From contig JAISXN010000015.1 of NCBI GenBank assembly GCA_031270525.1, positions 1-6,986 of the forward strand: a DNA stretch of 6,986 nucleotides, written 5' to 3'. The stretch comes from Candidatus Symbiothrix sp. Lineage in GTDB: Bacteria > Bacteroidota > Bacteroidia > Bacteroidales > Azobacteroidaceae. The notes under the pieces were generated by a model. It worked only from the letters and a program-made list of their open reading frames with translations. It was not told where the DNA came from and made no database searches. The position numbers and the translations under genes are program-made. Shown piece by piece: positions 1 through 6,986 of this stretch (the first letter of the stretch is position 1; every line of letters begins with the position of its first letter).

Positions 1-593
1 TCGATTCGAAGTTCCCGAACGAGGATTACCAACGCTTGCTCGACGCTTACGAAAATATTGCCGGCCTCAATCCTAAAGAAGTGGAACTTATTTCCAAACA
101 ATTTGAAAATTCGGTGAAAAAAAATGCCAAAGACATTCGCGATAAATATATCAATCCGCCTGTAACCACTGATTTTGCCATCATGTTCGTTCCGACGGAA
201 GGACTTTATGCGGAAATTCTCCGGCGTACGGGACTGTTTGAAACTTTGCAGCGCGATTTCAAAATTACGGTAGTCGGCCCTACGAATTTAGTTGCTTTTC
301 TGAGTAGTTTGCAAATGGGCTTCAAAACGTTAGTCATTGAAAAACGTTCCAGTGAAGTTTGGGAAATCTTGGGCGCCGTGAAAACCGAATTCAGCAATTT
401 CGGCGTCGTCCTGGAAAGAACCAAGAAAAAATTACAGGAAGCCACCAATGTAATTGATAAAGCCGGTATCCGTTCCAGAGCCATTGAGCGCAAGTTGCGA
501 ACCGTTCAAGAATTGCCCCAGCAGCAGACTATCGAATTGCTTGGGGAAGCTATTGAAATTGAGGAGGATAACCGGCAAGAAATCGAAGAATAG
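1..593 (+). CDS. rmuC: RmuC family DNA recombination protein, 3' part (5' end outside window)
   Basis: The frame is open from base 3, so the gene starts left of the window. About 196 C-terminal residues are visible of a family that usually has roughly 400-480. The TTG at base 36 lies inside the conserved domain and is not the start. Seen: DSKFP at visible residues 2-6 followed by EDYQRLLDAYE, then PPVTTDFAIMFVPTEGLYAE (about 52-71), VGPTNLVAFLSSLQMGF (about 91-107), IEKRSSEVWEILGAVKTEF (about 112-130), and a charged helical C-terminus ending in a Glu-rich tail. This is the conserved core and C-terminal helix of the RmuC domain. Known for the family: E. coli RmuC limits recombination between short inverted repeats and has a predicted nuclease-like core, but its exact biochemistry is unsettled. 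It is intracellular and normally chromosomal. It converges on the lipoprotein gene at 705-2585 and is unlikely to be functionally linked to it. Nothing in the visible part looks broken. Confidence 0.93.
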   Translation, partial: DSKFPNEDYQRLLDAYENIAGLNPKEVELISKQFENSVKKNAKDIRDKYINPPVTTDFAIMFVPTEGLYAEILRRTGLFETLQRDFKITVVGPTNLVAFLSSLQMGFKTLVIEKRSSEVWEILGAVKTEFSNFGVVLERTKKKLQEATNVIDKAGIRSRAIERKLRTVQELPQQQTIELLGEAIEIEEDNRQEIEE

Positions 594-704
594 CATCACC
601 TGACTTTTTACCTCGGTTTCAGGGAAGCGTAAAGGTAATCAACAAAGAGAGGCTGAACATCGTTCAACCTCTCTTTTGAAAACTACTTTATTAAAGTCTG
701 TCTT
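594..704. other. Intergenic spacer between convergent genes
   Basis: This 111-base stretch separates the rmuC stop (TAG) from the stop of the minus-strand lipoprotein gene (TAA). It holds the strong inverted repeat at 644-676. A second, short near-palindrome, ACTTTA-T-TAAAGT at 685-697, has only one unpaired central base, so it is a weak hairpin at best. I see no small reading frame or RNA gene in it. Confidence 0.8.
644..676. terminator. Bidirectional intrinsic terminator-like hairpin
   Basis: Two 15-base arms (644-658 and 662-676) flank a three-base loop. In plus-strand RNA there is one C-A mismatch (653/667). In minus-strand RNA the same pair becomes a G-U wobble, so the stem is fully paired. 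The stem outer end is A/T and gives short T runs on each side: TTTT then GAAAAC on plus, TTTGTTG on minus. It lies 50 bases after the rmuC stop and 28 bases after the lipoprotein gene stop. Placement between convergent genes supports a shared terminator, with the better fold on the minus (lipoprotein operon) transcript. The T runs are short, so termination efficiency is uncertain. Confidence 0.75.
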
Positions 705-2585
705 TTATTTCAGCGGCGCAAATGTCGCGGCGTTTTTCAACTCCTTGAAATTTGTTTTTTTCTGAATGACAAAGTTGCCTTTTGCGCATTTTTCTGCTTT
801 TGGGATGGATACCCTTTGCAGAGCTTTGTTTACTACCGGCATATCCGAACTTCCCACCGGCGCTTTCGAAGCTACTTTGGCAGACGCTTTCGAAGCTACT
901 TTGGCAGACGCTTTCGGAGTGAAAGTGAGATTATAATAGCCGTCAACGTAACCACCTGCCGCTTCACTTTCGAGTAGATAACCGTCCGCTTCCGATGTTG
1001 CCGTCATTATCAGATTACCGCTTATATTGAAATTAAAATCCATAGCAGCAGTTTCACTGACACTTCCTTCGGGAGTAGTAGTATATAAGGTTATATCATA
1101 CGGTCCATAATCAGCCAATTTTTGCGGTGCGATAGACAATGTACTTGTCGCCGGATCGAATGTAGCCTCTACTTCTGCAGCAAAATCAATTCCTGTGATT
1201 ATAAAGGTGTTTTCCGATGCGCCGGCGGCAATCGTAACGTCCATATCGGCATCGGGCTCATTGCTCCACTGACTGTGTCCTGTCAGTTTGTAATTACCGT
1301 AGAAATCTCCGATTGCATACGCAACAGGGTCTTTTGAATAATAGAACATTTCCGTAAACTCTCCGACCGACGTACCGTCTTCGTAATGGAAATTCAAACC
1401 CAAAGTGTAAATGTTGACGCCTTTAGCCGTTGTTACTACGCTTGATTCGATATTTTCACTTTGAGAAACATACAAGGGTTTCTTAAATGTTGTTCCCGCA
1501 GGTTGATTTTCGGGAATGGTTACCGTTTCACCATCGTAATAGAATGCCAGGCCGTAGCCATCCGTATACAAATCGGCCAGGTAATACAGGTTTTTGTATT
1601 GGCTTGCTTCATTTGCGACGTCCAAATCAACGGCTTTGGACAAAGATTGATCCCAAGTACTGTTGTAGTAAGCCGCAGATGTAAAGGCGCTTAGCGCTCC
1701 CGGAATTTCTTCGTAAGCCAGTTCGTTGAAATTGGACAGCTTGGGTTCGGGTAATTCGCCTTTGTAGCCTTCTTTCCAAACAAAAGTTTCTTTAATGTTA
1801 GCCCAACCACTATAACTGCTGCCGTTTACATAAACAAAATGAGCGACAACAGTAAATTCATTGGCCGTATTCGTAAATGAATTTCCCGCAAAACCATACA
1901 TCATAATGGGGTTTCCATTGCTTGCCGGTTCGCCGATTTCCTGCAAACTCGTAAATCCCAGTGCATTGTAATTTTCATCTAAAGTAAATTCAAGATGATA
2001 GCCCGGTTCGGGACAATAAGCCGGCTCCAGAATATAATACGGGCTGACTAACCTGTACTTGTTCGGAACAGTCAAACTGTGTTCAATGAGTACATCTCCG
2101 GTAGTTCCCGCCCAACCTGATGTCATTTCGGCGACTCCGGCAGCTTCCCACATAACCGGCAGATTAATAGATTTAACATCTGCACTGACTACCAAACCGT
2201 CTTTGGTAAGCACAAAGGCTTTAAAATAATGGACTTTACCCTGTGCTATTTTGTATTCATCCAATACTAACACTACTTCGTTGTTTGCCAATGTATCCAT
2301 TTCTACCGAAACAGCGCTATAAGTTAAAAAACTTTCGGTCAAAGAATAAATAAATCCTTGATCGTAAATTTCACTTTGTCCACCGTCGGTAATTGTGGCG
2401 TGCAACGAAATAGCGTCATCGGTTACTTTTTCCAAAGCATCGAATTTCAGGGTGGATAGCGTAAGCGCCCCTTCGGGATTATAATCATAATCTGCTTTTT
2501 CCAATTCATCGCTACACGAAGTAAACGCGATACCGAATGCGCTGAGCAGCAACGCCATTGTCAATAATATTTTATTATTTTTCAT
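705..2585 (-). CDS. Multidomain surface-type lipoprotein of a SusCD locus (SusE/F position), with repeat-bearing basic C-terminal tail
   Basis: This 626-residue protein starts at ATG (2585), giving a signal peptide (MKNNK, then a hydrophobic stretch) and lipobox FTSC with lipidated Cys24. SDELE follows, an acidic patch resembling the Bacteroidota lipoprotein export signal, so the protein is probably exposed on the outer membrane. Residues about 40-142 look like an Ig/fibronectin-III-type beta-sandwich (ITDGGQSEIYDQGFIYS). Residues about 144-275 and 285-418 look like two diverged copies of a beta-rich module known from Bacteroides lipoproteins (first copy with YRLVSPY and GYHLEF; second with NLYYLADLY and GYGLAFYYDG). 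Residues about 423-556 form a further beta-rich domain (AIGDFYGNYKLTG, GGYVDGYYNLTF). The tail, 558-626, holds two tandem SAKVASKA octapeptides and is Lys-rich. It is the last gene after the SusC- and SusD-like genes, 37 bases from the latter. It has no catalytic motif I recognise, and a ligand-binding role alongside the importer is inferred from position and domain style. The ligand is unknown. Confidence 0.82.
   Translation of the reverse strand: MKNNKILLTMALLLSAFGIAFTSCSDELEKADYDYNPEGALTLSTLKFDALEKVTDDAISLHATITDGGQSEIYDQGFIYSLTESFLTYSAVSVEMDTLANNEVVLVLDEYKIAQGKVHYFKAFVLTKDGLVVSADVKSINLPVMWEAAGVAEMTSGWAGTTGDVLIEHSLTVPNKYRLVSPYYILEPAYCPEPGYHLEFTLDENYNALGFTSLQEIGEPASNGNPIMMYGFAGNSFTNTANEFTVVAHFVYVNGSSYSGWANIKETFVWKEGYKGELPEPKLSNFNELAYEEIPGALSAFTSAAYYNSTWDQSLSKAVDLDVANEASQYKNLYYLADLYTDGYGLAFYYDGETVTIPENQPAGTTFKKPLYVSQSENIESSVVTTAKGVNIYTLGLNFHYEDGTSVGEFTEMFYYSKDPVAYAIGDFYGNYKLTGHSQWSNEPDADMDVTIAAGASENTFIITGIDFAAEVEATFDPATSTLSIAPQKLADYGPYDITLYTTTPEGSVSETAAMDFNFNISGNLIMTATSEADGYLLESEAAGGYVDGYYNLTFTPKASAKVASKASAKVASKAPVGSSDMPVVNKALQRVSIPKAEKCAKGNFVIQKKTNFKELKNAATFAPLK
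861..916 (-). repeat. Tandem 24-bp direct repeat inside the lipoprotein gene
   Basis: Bases 861-884 and 885-908 are identical 24-mers, followed by an 8-base partial copy (909-916, CGCTTTCG). The unit is a multiple of three, so each copy adds the octapeptide SAKVASKA (residues 560-567 and 568-575) without shifting the frame. Perfect identity at synonymous positions indicates a recent duplication, or continued slippage or gene conversion, rather than old protein-level repetition. Confidence 0.95.
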
Positions 2586-2622
2586 ATTCCTGTTATTTTA
2601 AGTTTGATTTATGAAAATTGCC

Positions 2623-4161
2623 TTACGGATTCCTGTCCGTGATGAGCGGATTTTCATTTAATTCGGTAAGAGGTATCTGATACGTCCAATCAACCAAATA
2701 TTTTTTTAAGGATTCAGAGGTGCCTTCAGTATGCAGGACAATCAGTTTCACCCGATGATTGGAACCGGAATACGCTCTATTCACATCTTTGCCCAAACGT
2801 TTGAAATCGAAAAAATTAAATCCTTCTCCCCAAAGCTCAATGCGGCGTTGCACGAAAACATCGTCCACAGTAACGGATGTTTTATGCCATTTAGGATCGC
2901 GTTTTGCCATCAATTTGCCCAATGCGGCGGCTGCTGCGCCCGCGTCTCCCAAATGTGCCAGGGCTTCCGCTTCTATCAGCACTATTTCTTCCACGCGCAT
3001 ATACACATAATCCATTGTCCAGTCGCCTTTGTCGCCGAATTTCAGGCTTGCGTGAGGCTGATCTTGTGCCCTGTCAAATTCTCCTTTGGCGTTTGGAACA
3101 CCTGCTTCATCGTTGAACAACTGTTTGCGTTCATCACTCTTTGAAATCTGGTCGTAAAGGGCTTTGTCTATCAGGCGAGGGGCGTAGCCTAAACCTGCAT
3201 ATCCGGGGGCGATATTCGAAATCATCGAAAACCACGAAGCATAGGTCGTTTGCGTTTCCGTTGTATGGTCGAATCCCCACATCCAACCGGAATTTTCAAT
3301 ATCATAAAATCCGTCGTGTAATTTTTCGGGATTCATCACGCCGAGATTGCTTTGTGCAGCCAATGTTTGCGCATTGACAGATGCACTGACTGCTTTTTGC
3401 CATTCGCCGGCAAGAAGATAATAGCGTGCGAGGAAACCGGTTGCCACTGCTTGATTAATATAGATTTTTTTCTCACGGGTGTAGCCTTTCAACAGGGTAA
3501 CTGCACGGGTGAGGTCGCTTTCAATTTGTTCATGTACACGTTTTACTGTGTTTCTGCCGTTGAGTTCGGCCTTGTTTTCGACCTGTTCGCTATCGGCGAA
3601 TTTCAAAGGCACTCCGGGTAAATCCAAAATAGCTTGATTACCGGTTGCCGACTGTTGATAGAGTTGAATCAGATAGTAATAAGCCAGTCCGCGAACGGCC
3701 AGGGCTTGTCCTAATCCGGCGCGGGCGACAACATTGCTTTCTGCAGGTTCTTCGGAAAACAGGTTAATGATCGAATTTGCTTTAGCGATCATGGTGTAAA
3801 GCGTACCCCAATGCGAACGAGTGCGGCGATAATTGAACATGCGGTTATCCCATTCGTAATCGTAATTGAACCAGTGGGATGCCTGCTGCACCATATCCTG
3901 TCCCGTCATATCAGCGGTGTGCAGAATAGATGCAAATGTGAAAATATCATGCGAAGAGGTTTCATACGAAAATCCCCCAACCATATAAGAGTAGATACCG
4001 TTCACTAAACTGTTTACGGCTGCATCGGGACTTTCTTCGAGCAAACGGTCAACAGCTTTGGCATCCAAACCGGAATGATATTCCTGTTCGAAAAAATCAT
4101 CCCCGCAAGCTGTCGTCATAACAGCCGCAATTAAAATTATTATATTTCTTAATGTTTTCAT
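2623..4161 (-). CDS. SusD/RagB family nutrient-binding outer-membrane lipoprotein
   Basis: This 512-residue protein has a typical SusD/RagB length. The ATG at 4161 gives a signal peptide and lipobox TTAC with Cys19, followed by GDDFFE, again an acidic export-type patch, so a cell-surface location is expected. Family landmarks seen: SHWGTLYTMIAKANSIINLF (about 116-135), ALAVRGLAYYYLIQLYQ (about 153-169, the helical TPR-like core), YMRVEEIVLIEAEALAHLGD (about 387-406), RRIELWGEGFNFFDFKRLG (439-457) and the C-terminal IPLTELNENPLITDRNP (496-512). Known for the family: SusD-like proteins form a hinged lid over a SusC-like barrel and bind the incoming glycan or, in RagB, peptides. The SusC-like partner lies 29 bases upstream, which implies co-transcription and a complex. 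The region before the ATG is A/T-rich with no Shine-Dalgarno motif, normal for Bacteroidota. The protein appears intact. Sequence alone does not tell which substrate it binds. Confidence 0.96.
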   Translation of the reverse strand: MKTLRNIIILIAAVMTTACGDDFFEQEYHSGLDAKAVDRLLEESPDAAVNSLVNGIYSYMVGGFSYETSSHDIFTFASILHTADMTGQDMVQQASHWFNYDYEWDNRMFNYRRTRSHWGTLYTMIAKANSIINLFSEEPAESNVVARAGLGQALAVRGLAYYYLIQLYQQSATGNQAILDLPGVPLKFADSEQVENKAELNGRNTVKRVHEQIESDLTRAVTLLKGYTREKKIYINQAVATGFLARYYLLAGEWQKAVSASVNAQTLAAQSNLGVMNPEKLHDGFYDIENSGWMWGFDHTTETQTTYASWFSMISNIAPGYAGLGYAPRLIDKALYDQISKSDERKQLFNDEAGVPNAKGEFDRAQDQPHASLKFGDKGDWTMDYVYMRVEEIVLIEAEALAHLGDAGAAAAALGKLMAKRDPKWHKTSVTVDDVFVQRRIELWGEGFNFFDFKRLGKDVNRAYSGSNHRVKLIVLHTEGTSESLKKYLVDWTYQIPLTELNENPLITDRNP

Positions 4162-4190
4162 AATCTAAATTATTTTTTACTTGATTTACA

Positions 4191-6986
4191 TTAAAAACTG
4201 AGTTGAACACCGAACGACACTGTACGGAGAGGCGAATACGCATAGCTCACCACGCCGGTGAAAGATTGGCGTACATCCAAGCCTTTGCGTTGTGAAGCGT
4301 ACCATACATTGTCGGCAACACCATAGATACGAAGTTTCTCAATTTTAACTTTCTTCAACCATTTTTTCGGGAAAGAGTAACCCAAAGTAATGTTGCGGAT
4401 GCTGAAATAAGAAGCATCTGTGAGCCAACGGTCGGATGAGCCGTTTTGGTCCCTGTCTTCATATAGTAACGCCGGTACATCGGTTTCAGGATTTTCCGGC
4501 GTCCAACGCTTGAACATATCCTTGTGGAAATTTTCGCCTTTATCGCCGGCATTCATCAATGTCTGATACACATCATCCATTATATGTCCGCCCAACTGGT
4601 AGGCTGTCTGAACCGAGAAGTCAAGTCCCACATATTCCAAAGTAGTACCAACACCACCGTACAAGTCGGGAATCGGCGATTTTCCGGTTTCCCTTAAAGT
4701 CGCATTGCTCTGAATGGCGGTAGGATCTTTTTCTTCCCATACCGGGAGTCCGTTTTCATAAACGACATTTCCGGCATCATCCAGCTTCTTTTCATAAACG
4801 CCATACAAAGCCCTGCCTGTTGTTTTATCTACACCTTTGTATTCATAAGTGTAATAATCGTAGATGCTTCCACCAACTTTCCGCCAATAACTGCCGGATT
4901 GATAACCGCCATCTTCGGCGATTAAGTCGGCTTTGTCGGAAGGCAAACGTGTAAGTTCGTTTTTATAATGCGTAGCGTTGAGGTTTAGATTCCATCTCAA
5001 ATCATTGGTTTTAATGATGTCTATACCCAATTCGACTTCAAAACCGGTATTCCTCATATCAATGTCATTGACATAAATCGAACTCGGCAAACCTTCGCTA
5101 ACAGCTAATGGTTTTGCATATAACAAATCTTTGGTATCTTTGATAAAGAAATCGGTGTTCAAAACGATCCGGTTTTCCCATGCTTCCAATTCTATTCCGA
5201 CATTGAAGTTTGCGCTCTTTTCCCACGTCAAATCGGGATTTCCACGAAACGATAACGCAGTAGCAGGTTCTCCGTCGATACGGGAGACCGAATACAGGTT
5301 TTGATAGGCGTACCAGGTGCCGATGTTATCATTACCTTGCGTTCCGTAACTGGTTTTCAATTTTAATCCGTTAATAAAATCAACATCTTCGAAAAACGAT
5401 TCGTTGGAAATTCGCCACGAAGCGCCTGCCGCCCAGAAATTGCCCCAACGGTTGTCTTTATGGAAACGCGACGAACCGTCTCTACGCAAACTTCCGGTCA
5501 GGTAATAACGGTCGTTGAAGTTATAATCCAATTTGCCCACAAAACCTTCAAGTACATAGCTTTCTTCGGCGGAAGTCAAATCTTCATAACGAGCCGCATT
5601 TGAAAATTCGGGATTGGTCGGATCTACGAAATTAGTCATGTGCCCGTAGAGCGACTTCACATTGTCCGATTTAGTTTCGTGTACCAGCAAGGCGTCAAAA
5701 TTGTGATTGCCATAGCTCTTTTTGTAATTCAATATCTGGTTTATATTCATTGCGTAATAACGGTTCGTCGTTTTTTCTCCCCGTCCGCCCACGTTGGCCG
5801 CATCGCCGCCGATTGGCGTTGCAAACTCGGTACTTACCGTATTAAATACGTCGTAAGCAGCATTGACCGTAAATGTAAAATCTTTCAGGAATTTTACTTC
5901 AAGAGCGCCCCTTGCAGTCAGGTTATCAACCACTATACTATTTATATTCGCTTCAATCGTTGCCACCGGATTTTGTTCGGATGCATACGGACGTGCATTT
6001 TCAGTACCAAAATCGTAACGTTTATTCCCTTGATTATCCAACAGGGGATCACCCGTTGTCTGGTCATAAAGGTAGATCGGATAAATCGGGGCGATTTGCT
6101 GTCCGAACATAAAAATATTACTGTAATTGGTATTGCTGGCAGCGACATTGTTTGTCGATGCGTTGGTGTAACCGATAGTTCCGTTCACTTTGAAGAAATC
6201 TCCGATTCTTTGTTCTGCTTTTAACAAAGCGGCTAAGCGTTTGAAATTCGAATCAACGACATATCCGCTGTCATCAAGATAAGAAAGCGAGGTGTAGATG
6301 TTGGAATTTTCCGTGCCTTGCGAAATATTTATGTTGTATTCCTGACGCAAACCGGCGCGGAAAGGATCCGTGAGCCAATTGTCGTTCCATTTGCGGGTAG
6401 TGGCATTGGGATTCAATTTTCCGCTTGCAGGATTAATTAATTCCGCATTGGGAATATCTTTATAAACATTGTACTTCAAAATGCCGATAAGTTCCGTACT
6501 TGCAGCCGCATTGGATTCGAGATAACTCATATTGTTATCGTACAGATTTTTATTACGCAACGATTCCCAAAACATTTCGTAATATTCGTTCGGATTGGTA
6601 ATTACATCATAGGTGGAAATACCGCGGGTGTTGTAACCTGCCCGTGCATCAAAATTCACGACGGTTTTTCCTGATTTACCTCTTTTGGTGGTAACAATAA
6701 TCACCCCGTTGGAACCGCGAGCGCCGTATAACGAATTGGCTGCTGCATCTTTCAATATCGTACAAGATTCAATATCATAAGTAGATATTGAATTTAACGA
6801 ACCTTCGTAAGGAACACCGTCGAGGATAATCAACGGGCTGCGACTTGCGCTGATAGAACCTAAACCACGGATGACGATCGAGGCGCCTGCACCCGGTTGA
6901 CCCGAACCCGATGTGGTTTGCACGCCGGCAACCGCACCTTCTAACGATTTACTCAAATTGGAACTTTGTACTTTTTCCAATTTTTC
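4191..6986 (-). CDS. SusC/RagA family TonB-linked outer-membrane transporter, C-terminal ~931 residues (5' end outside window)
   Basis: The frame is still open at the window edge, so the N-terminus is missing. The TTG at 6980-6978 lies inside the plug domain and is not the start. Missing are the signal peptide, the carboxypeptidase-regulatory-like domain and TonB box usual in the family, and the first part of the plug, probably about 100 or more residues. Seen, numbering from the edge: plug motifs LEGAVAGVQTTSGSGQPGAG (about 15-34), IRGLGSI, LIILDGVPYEG, and ILKDAAANSLYGARGSNGVI (about 77-96) followed by VTTKRG; barrel motif GSLRRDGSSRF near residue 500 with RWGNFWAAGASWRISNE; then DASYFSIRNITLGYSFP near 855-873 and a C-terminus SPLRTVSFGVQLSF ending in Phe, the outer-membrane barrel signal. 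It imports an oligomeric nutrient through a 22-strand barrel with its SusD-like lid, driven by TonB-ExbBD. The downstream SusD-like gene and surface lipoprotein fit this. Substrate unknown; the frame is intact in the visible part. Confidence 0.96.
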   Translation of the reverse strand, partial: EKLEKVQSSNLSKSLEGAVAGVQTTSGSGQPGAGASIVIRGLGSISASRSPLIILDGVPYEGSLNSISTYDIESCTILKDAAANSLYGARGSNGVIIVTTKRGKSGKTVVNFDARAGYNTRGISTYDVITNPNEYYEMFWESLRNKNLYDNNMSYLESNAAASTELIGILKYNVYKDIPNAELINPASGKLNPNATTRKWNDNWLTDPFRAGLRQEYNINISQGTENSNIYTSLSYLDDSGYVVDSNFKRLAALLKAEQRIGDFFKVNGTIGYTNASTNNVAASNTNYSNIFMFGQQIAPIYPIYLYDQTTGDPLLDNQGNKRYDFGTENARPYASEQNPVATIEANINSIVVDNLTARGALEVKFLKDFTFTVNAAYDVFNTVSTEFATPIGGDAANVGGRGEKTTNRYYAMNINQILNYKKSYGNHNFDALLVHETKSDNVKSLYGHMTNFVDPTNPEFSNAARYEDLTSAEESYVLEGFVGKLDYNFNDRYYLTGSLRRDGSSRFHKDNRWGNFWAAGASWRISNESFFEDVDFINGLKLKTSYGTQGNDNIGTWYAYQNLYSVSRIDGEPATALSFRGNPDLTWEKSANFNVGIELEAWENRIVLNTDFFIKDTKDLLYAKPLAVSEGLPSSIYVNDIDMRNTGFEVELGIDIIKTNDLRWNLNLNATHYKNELTRLPSDKADLIAEDGGYQSGSYWRKVGGSIYDYYTYEYKGVDKTTGRALYGVYEKKLDDAGNVVYENGLPVWEEKDPTAIQSNATLRETGKSPIPDLYGGVGTTLEYVGLDFSVQTAYQLGGHIMDDVYQTLMNAGDKGENFHKDMFKRWTPENPETDVPALLYEDRDQNGSSDRWLTDASYFSIRNITLGYSFPKKWLKKVKIEKLRIYGVADNVWYASQRKGLDVRQSFTGVVSYAYSPLRTVSFGVQLSF

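Noticed and set aside
36..38. TTG as a possible start of rmuC
   Set aside because: The in-frame sequence just upstream encodes the conserved DSKFP segment of RmuC, so the gene begins before the window.
206..493. 95-codon open frame on the minus strand
   Set aside because: It is antisense to the conserved RmuC domain, and the plus-strand frame explains the sequence fully.
685..697. Short near-palindrome ACTTTA-T-TAAAGT
   Set aside because: It is A/T-rich with a single central base, so it makes a weak hairpin. It could be an operator but has no promoter next to it, and a chance origin is likely.
2586..2622. AGGA just before the ATG of the lipoprotein gene as a ribosome binding site
   Set aside because: Only two bases separate it from the ATG, too close for a working Shine-Dalgarno site, and Bacteroidota genes usually start without one.
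2731..3144. 137-codon open frame on the plus strand
   Set aside because: It is antisense to the conserved C-terminal half of the SusD-like gene, and its His/Cys/Phe-rich translation resembles no family. Shadow frame.
5640..6224. 194-codon open frame on the plus strand
   Set aside because: It lies wholly antisense to well-conserved SusC-like coding sequence. Its translation is rich in Cys, Ile and Arg with no recognisable domain, and no start context favours it. It is a shadow of the opposite strand.
6978..6980. TTG as a possible start of the SusC-like gene
   Set aside because: The frame stays open to the window edge and this codon lies in the conserved plug domain, so the true start is outside the window.

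Overview
The window looks like chromosomal DNA from a member of the Bacteroidota, most likely order Bacteroidales. The evidence is a SusC/RagA-type TonB-dependent transporter next to a SusD/RagB-type lipoprotein, lipoprotein signal peptides whose cysteine is followed by acidic residues (CSDE, CGDD), and A/T-rich gene starts without a clear Shine-Dalgarno sequence. Genus cannot be decided from the sequence alone.

Layout: bases 1-593 (+) hold the 3' part of rmuC, a housekeeping DNA-maintenance gene that enters from the left edge. A 111-base intergenic stretch follows, containing a strong inverted repeat that probably terminates transcription from both sides. The rest of the window is one minus-strand, operon-like cluster that reads from right to left: a SusC/RagA-type outer-membrane transporter (4191-6986, 5' end beyond the right edge), a SusD/RagB-type lipoprotein (2623-4161) and a multidomain surface-type lipoprotein (705-2585). 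The two gaps in the cluster are 29 and 37 bases.

Working together: the SusC-like barrel and SusD-like lid should form an outer-membrane pedestal-bin importer for an oligomeric nutrient (glycan or peptide), powered by TonB. The third protein sits where SusE/SusF-type surface binding lipoproteins usually sit and probably helps capture the ligand. No glycoside hydrolase, lyase, peptidase, sulfatase or regulator is encoded in the window, so the substrate cannot be named. The cluster ends at rmuC.

The least ordinary part is the third lipoprotein. After a strongly acidic multidomain body it carries a strongly basic C-terminal tail of about 69 residues, which begins with a perfect 24-bp tandem duplication encoding a Lys/Ala/Ser octapeptide. 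I see no CRISPR array, RNA gene, insertion sequence or clearly new system here.
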